This document shows, piece by piece, positions 6,870 through 9,426 of a stretch of 9,426 bases of DNA. The position numbers and the translations under genes were made by a program. Position 1 is the stretch's first letter. Each line of letters starts with the position of its first letter. The DNA is from DATGUA01 sp035301545 (lineage in GTDB: Bacteria > Bacillota > Clostridia > Tissierellales > Tissierellaceae). The notes under the pieces are model-generated. The model saw only the letters and a list, made by a program, of their open reading frames with translations, was not told where the DNA came from and did no database searches. The stretch covers positions 1 through 9,426 of the forward strand of contig DATGUA010000033.1 in assembly GCA_035301545.1 (NCBI GenBank), given 5' to 3'.

Positions 6870-6913
6870 CCAGAAAGTAAGTTTGTATATTAATATACAA
6901 ACCTATTTTCTGG
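6870..6913 (-). terminator. Long hairpin after creatinase, probable terminator or mRNA end
   Basis: Two 22-base arms (6870-6891 and 6892-6913) pair with only two non-Watson-Crick positions and no loop beyond the centre TTAA. It begins about 30 bases after the creatinase stop. Only a weak U-rich region follows on the minus strand, so termination may be partial; it could instead stabilise the message. The inner part, GTATATTAATATAC, resembles the GTATA/TATAC arms of the proposed GntR operator. Confidence 0.5.
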
Positions 6914-6944
6914 ATCAATTATTTAGTATAGAATAGTTATCTTA

Positions 6945-8180
6945 TTATTTTATAATATTGTGCTCAGGTCCATATGGATATTTAGTTATATTTTCAACAC
7001 TACCATCATGGTGTATTACAAGTATGTCGTGTTCTCTATATCCACCTGCTCCAGGTGCTCCTTCTGGAATCATAATCATCGGTTCCATAGATACTACCAT
7101 ACCTGGTTCAAGAACAGTTTCAATGTCTTCTCTTAATTCAACTCCTGCTTCTCTTCCATAATAATGTGAAAGGACACCAAATGAATGACCATATCCAAAA
7201 GATCTATTCGCAAGTAGGTCATGCTCTCTAAAGATCTCATTTAGTTCATGGGCAATATCCATACAACGTACCCCTGGTTTAATTAATTTAAGTCCCACTT
7301 CATGTGCCTTAACATTTATTTCCCAATATTTCATATGAGCATCACTTACTGATTTATAGAACATTGTTCTTTCAAGTGCTGTATAATATCCTGCTATCAT
7401 TGAGAATGAATTATGACTTAAGATATCTCCTTCTTGTATCTTTCTAGATGTAGACCAATTATGTGCCCCGTCTGTATTAACACCTGATTGGAACCATATC
7501 CATGAATCACGAAGTTCAGTGTTAGGATATATCTCTGATATCTTACGAGTCATAGCTTGAGTTCCAGCAAGTGCTACTTCATATTCAGGTACACCCGCAG
7601 CTATCGCTTCAGCTACCGCTTCCCCACCAATATCACATACATGAGCTCCATTTTTAATATGTTTTATTTCTTCTTCAGATTTAATGGTTCTAAACATCAT
7701 AATATCATATGAAACATCCACAAATTCAAAATCAGGAAAATAATCTTCAAGTTGTTTTTTAAGTTCTAGACTTACCTCATCAAATTCAATTCCTACTTTA
7801 CCCTCCTTAATACCAGCATCATTTAATACATTTTTTACTGCATAGAAATAATTATCTCGTTTCCAGTCAGTATATACTATATTATCTCCAAAGCTTCTTC
7901 TCCATGGCATTCCACCATCTATATTTGCACTTACTGTAACATGTGCATCCTGAGTAACTACAAGACCATAATTTCTACCAAAATACGTAAATAAGAATTC
8001 ACTATAGTAATTAATGTTCTGATAAGATGTAAATAAAACTGCATCGATATCTCTTTCCCCCATATATTTCCGTAATTTATTATTACGATTCGTCATTTCC
8101 TCCTTTGAAAATATGGGTGTATCTTTTTCACCATTCTCTAATCTTTTTAATCTTTCTAAATCTGACATTGACTGAACCAT
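6945..8180 (-). CDS. Creatinase (creatine amidinohydrolase), M24 pita-bread fold
   Basis: A 411-residue protein very similar along its whole length to Pseudomonas creatinase (about 400 residues), which hydrolyses creatine to sarcosine and urea. Shared segments include FTSYQNINYYS (50-60), ANIDGGMPWRR (85-95), YTDWKRDNYF (103-112), WFQSGVNTDGAHN (229-241) with H240 matching the catalytic His, GYYTALERT (264-272), FGYGHSFGVLSHYYGREAG (328-346), LEPGMVVSMEPMIM (357-370) and GAGGYREHDIL (377-387). The metal-binding Asp pair of M24 aminopeptidases is absent (GDILSHNSF replaces the usual GD-x-x-x-x-D), as in metal-free creatinases, which argues against an Xaa-Pro dipeptidase. ATG start after AAAGGGG. 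Cytoplasmic, no signal peptide. It is transcribed from a sigma-54 promoter facing a divergent sigma-54 activator. Its product sarcosine is the expected substrate of the reductase encoded downstream. Confidence 0.93.
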   Translation of the reverse strand: MVQSMSDLERLKRLENGEKDTPIFSKEEMTNRNNKLRKYMGERDIDAVLFTSYQNINYYSEFLFTYFGRNYGLVVTQDAHVTVSANIDGGMPWRRSFGDNIVYTDWKRDNYFYAVKNVLNDAGIKEGKVGIEFDEVSLELKKQLEDYFPDFEFVDVSYDIMMFRTIKSEEEIKHIKNGAHVCDIGGEAVAEAIAAGVPEYEVALAGTQAMTRKISEIYPNTELRDSWIWFQSGVNTDGAHNWSTSRKIQEGDILSHNSFSMIAGYYTALERTMFYKSVSDAHMKYWEINVKAHEVGLKLIKPGVRCMDIAHELNEIFREHDLLANRSFGYGHSFGVLSHYYGREAGVELREDIETVLEPGMVVSMEPMIMIPEGAPGAGGYREHDILVIHHDGSVENITKYPYGPEHNIIK

Positions 8181-8205
8181 TTTTTCTATCCCCTTTCATA
8201 AGTAT

Positions 8206-8273
8206 ATTGATGTTTGAAACTCACATTTATATATTGCAATTATCATGCCAAACACATGGTGATTGATGTTTAA
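8206..8273. repeat. Direct repeat pair flanking the creatinase sigma-54 promoter
   Basis: On the plus strand ATTGATGTTT occurs at 8206-8215 and again at 8262-8271, 56 bases apart; on the minus strand each is preceded by T-T or T-C, giving 11 of 12 matching bases (TYAAACATCAAT). One copy lies just upstream of the -24 element and one within the leader. They could be paired regulator sites; chance cannot be excluded. Confidence 0.4.
8235..8251 (-). promoter_or_regulatory. Sigma-54 (-24/-12) promoter of creatinase
   Basis: Minus-strand TTGGCATGATAATTGCA (8251-8235) fits the consensus YTGGCAY-N-TTGCW closely, with GG (8249-8248) and GC (8237-8236) separated by exactly 10 bases. The predicted start near 8224 gives a leader of about 44 bases before the creatinase ATG at 8180. 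The divergent neighbour encodes a sigma-54 activator, which strengthens the call. Confidence 0.88.
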
Positions 8274-8297
8274 TCTGTGAAATAAGCCACTCATAAG

Positions 8298-8309
8298 CTA
8301 ACTTGTTAG
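8298..8309. promoter_or_regulatory. Candidate upstream activator site for the sigma-54 activator
   Basis: CTAAC-TT-GTTAG is an inverted repeat about 80 bases upstream of the predicted sigma-54 start of creatinase, a typical distance for an enhancer-binding site. It is the best small palindrome in the divergent region, but only 5 bases per arm. Confidence 0.3.
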
Positions 8310-8370
8310 AACATAAACATAAGTATTAGAATTTAAAAGCAAATATTTTAGTATTTAAATTAATAATAGT

Positions 8371-8399
8371 TTGCATTGTCTAATAATTTTAATTATACT
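8371..8399 (+). promoter_or_regulatory. Sigma-70-type promoter of the sigma-54 activator gene
   Basis: TTGCAT (8371-8376) and TATACT (8394-8399) are spaced by 17 bases, with transcription expected near 8406 and a leader of about 60 bases. A second, weaker TATACT lies at 8428-8433 with a poor -35. Confidence 0.5.
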
Positions 8400-8452
8400 T
8401 AACATTAAGAAATTTTTAACAAGCTATTATACTAAACTAATTATATTAACCT

Positions 8453-8464
8453 AAAGGGGTGATA
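8453..8464 (+). promoter_or_regulatory. Ribosome binding site deciding the TTG start of the sigma-54 activator
   Basis: AAAGGGGTGATA closely matches the 16S anti-Shine-Dalgarno complement (AAAGGAGGTGAT) and ends 3 bases before TTG (8468-8470). An in-frame GTG at 8459 lies inside this site and is therefore unlikely to be the start. Confidence 0.75.
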
Positions 8465-8467
8465 TAT

Positions 8468-9426
8468 TTGAATTTTATTAAAGTGAAAGATATTCACTTT
8501 GCAGATGCATATATTCAAATTTTCGACTTATTAGATGATGGAATAATGGTTGTAGATATGGAAGGAAAACTAGTCGTATACAATGAAGCAAGTGAAAAAT
8601 TAGATAAACTATCTAAAGAAGATGTAATAGGAAAGCATATCCAAGATTGTTTTCAAACTGAGAGTCATACAAGTATTACACTAGAGGTCTTAAAGACTCG
8701 AAAATCACTTGTAAACGTTTACCAATCCTATATTACAATAGAAGGTAAAAAAATCTCCTCAGTCAGTAGTGCTTATCCACTAATGAAAGATAACAAAATG
8801 CTTGGGGTATTCACCCTAACAAAAGATATTACGAAGTTTAACGAAACATTAGATGTATTCTATAAACATGATATAGAAAGTGCTGACCAAGATGACGGAA
8901 GAGCTAAATTCCAATTTGATGACATAATCGGACAAAGTAGTGAATTGAAAAAGTGTATAGATATAGCAAAAGCAACTTCAAAAACCAATTCTAATATTTT
9001 AATTTATGGTGCAACAGGAACAGGAAAAGAACTGTTTGCACAAAGTATTCATAATAATAGTCTCGTACCTGGACCATTTGTTTCTATAAATTGTGCAGCA
9101 ATTCCTGAAAATCTTTTAGAAGGTCTTTTATTTGGAACTACTGAAGGAGCCTTTACAGGAGCTAAAAACCATCCTGGCTTATTTGAAGAAGCTAAAAACG
9201 GTACACTGTTTCTAGATGAGTTAAATTCCATGCCTCCAAACCTCCAACCAAAACTATTAAGAGCTATTGAAACTGGCAAAATACGTCGAGTGGGTGAAAC
9301 TAGGGAGCGAATAGTCAAGCCTAGAATAATAAGCGCTTTAAATATACATCCATTAGACGCTATCGAGAACCATGATATAAGAATGGATTTATTTTATCGA
9401 CTAGGTGTTATTACAATTGTAATCCC
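8468..9426 (+). CDS. Sigma-54-dependent transcriptional activator, PAS + AAA+ (partial, 3' end beyond window)
   Basis: The first 319 codons of a bacterial enhancer-binding protein; no stop occurs before the window edge. Residues 14-125 form a PAS-type sensor domain (DDGIMVVDMEGKLVVYNEASEKL). Residues 150-319 are the AAA+ domain: FDDIIGQS, Walker A GATGTGKE (181-188), the sigma-54 contact loop GAFTGA (227-232), Walker B GTLFLDE (245-251), NSMPPNLQPKLLRAIE, sensor I region RIISALN, and the arginine-finger region RMDLFYRLG (305-313). A C-terminal HTH is expected after 9426. TTG start. Domain layout resembles PrdR and RocR, activators of proline and arginine catabolism. It is divergent from creatinase, whose promoter is of sigma-54 type, so it very probably activates creatinase; the PAS ligand is unknown. 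A plus-strand ORF on the opposite strand inside it is a shadow. Confidence 0.93.
   Translation, partial: MNFIKVKDIHFADAYIQIFDLLDDGIMVVDMEGKLVVYNEASEKLDKLSKEDVIGKHIQDCFQTESHTSITLEVLKTRKSLVNVYQSYITIEGKKISSVSSAYPLMKDNKMLGVFTLTKDITKFNETLDVFYKHDIESADQDDGRAKFQFDDIIGQSSELKKCIDIAKATSKTNSNILIYGATGTGKELFAQSIHNNSLVPGPFVSINCAAIPENLLEGLLFGTTEGAFTGAKNHPGLFEEAKNGTLFLDELNSMPPNLQPKLLRAIETGKIRRVGETRERIVKPRIISALNIHPLDAIENHDIRMDLFYRLGVITIVI

Noticed and set aside
6945..8180. Annotation as Xaa-Pro dipeptidase or aminopeptidase (M24)
   Set aside because: The M24 metal-binding Asp positions are replaced, while long creatinase-specific segments are kept along the full length.
8459..8461. GTG as the start of the sigma-54 activator
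   Set aside because: It lies within the ribosome binding site itself. The TTG at 8468 has correct spacing.
9049..9318. Minus-strand ORF opposite the sigma-54 activator
   Set aside because: It is antisense to the conserved AAA+ domain, and its composition follows from that coding strand.
1..9426. CRISPR arrays, insertion sequences, tRNA or rRNA genes, riboswitches
   Set aside because: No regular repeat-spacer pattern, transposase, tRNA-like cloverleaf or conserved riboswitch core was seen. The 5' leaders are too short for a riboswitch.

Overview
This window looks like chromosome from an AT-rich, strictly anaerobic, amino-acid-fermenting Gram-positive (Clostridia/Tissierellia type). It carries three in-frame-UGA selenoproteins of the glycine/sarcosine/betaine/D-proline reductase class, a sodium-dependent SNF-type transporter, AGGAGG-like ribosome binding sites and frequent TTG starts. 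The most telling gene is a creatinase. Creatinase beside a Grd-type reductase points to an organism that ferments creatine, as creatinine/creatine fermenters such as Tissierella creatinophila are known to do. The species is an inference; the pathway logic is strong.

Layout: apart from the gene at the right edge, every recognisable gene is on the minus strand, so transcription runs from high to low coordinates. (1) 8468-9426, plus strand, cut by the window edge: a PAS + AAA+ sigma-54 activator, divergent from creatinase. (2) 8181-8467: shared control region with a near-perfect sigma-54 (-24/-12) promoter for creatinase and a sigma-70-type promoter for the activator. (3) 6945-8180: creatinase. 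(4) 6127-6768: GntR/FCD regulator with its own promoter and a palindrome over its -10 box. (5) 5937 down to 2399: grdA, grdX, grdG, grdF, i.e. selenoprotein A, a GrdX-family protein, the pyruvoyl-type proprotein of component B, and the selenoprotein subunit of component B. (6) 927-2288: neurotransmitter:sodium symporter family transporter. (7) 187-906: a PrdB-like selenoprotein, followed immediately by a strong terminator (143-182). (8) 1-120: a candidate promoter and possible start of a further minus-strand gene.

How the genes work together (inference from families): the transporter imports creatine or sarcosine with Na+; creatinase splits creatine into sarcosine and urea; GrdG/GrdF bind sarcosine as a Schiff base and cleave its C-N bond, releasing methylamine and passing the carboxymethyl group to the selenocysteine of GrdA; component C (GrdC/GrdD, not in this window) would release acetyl phosphate for ATP formation. 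Two regulators suggest dual control: sigma-54 activation of creatinase and GntR control of its own gene and perhaps the grd operon.

The element that does not fit the textbook scheme is the PrdB-like selenoprotein at the end of the operon. It strongly resembles the 26-kDa selenoprotein of D-proline reductase, but no pyruvoyl partner PrdA is present here. It is the best candidate in the window for something undescribed. Conventional gene callers would split all three selenoprotein genes at their UGA codons.
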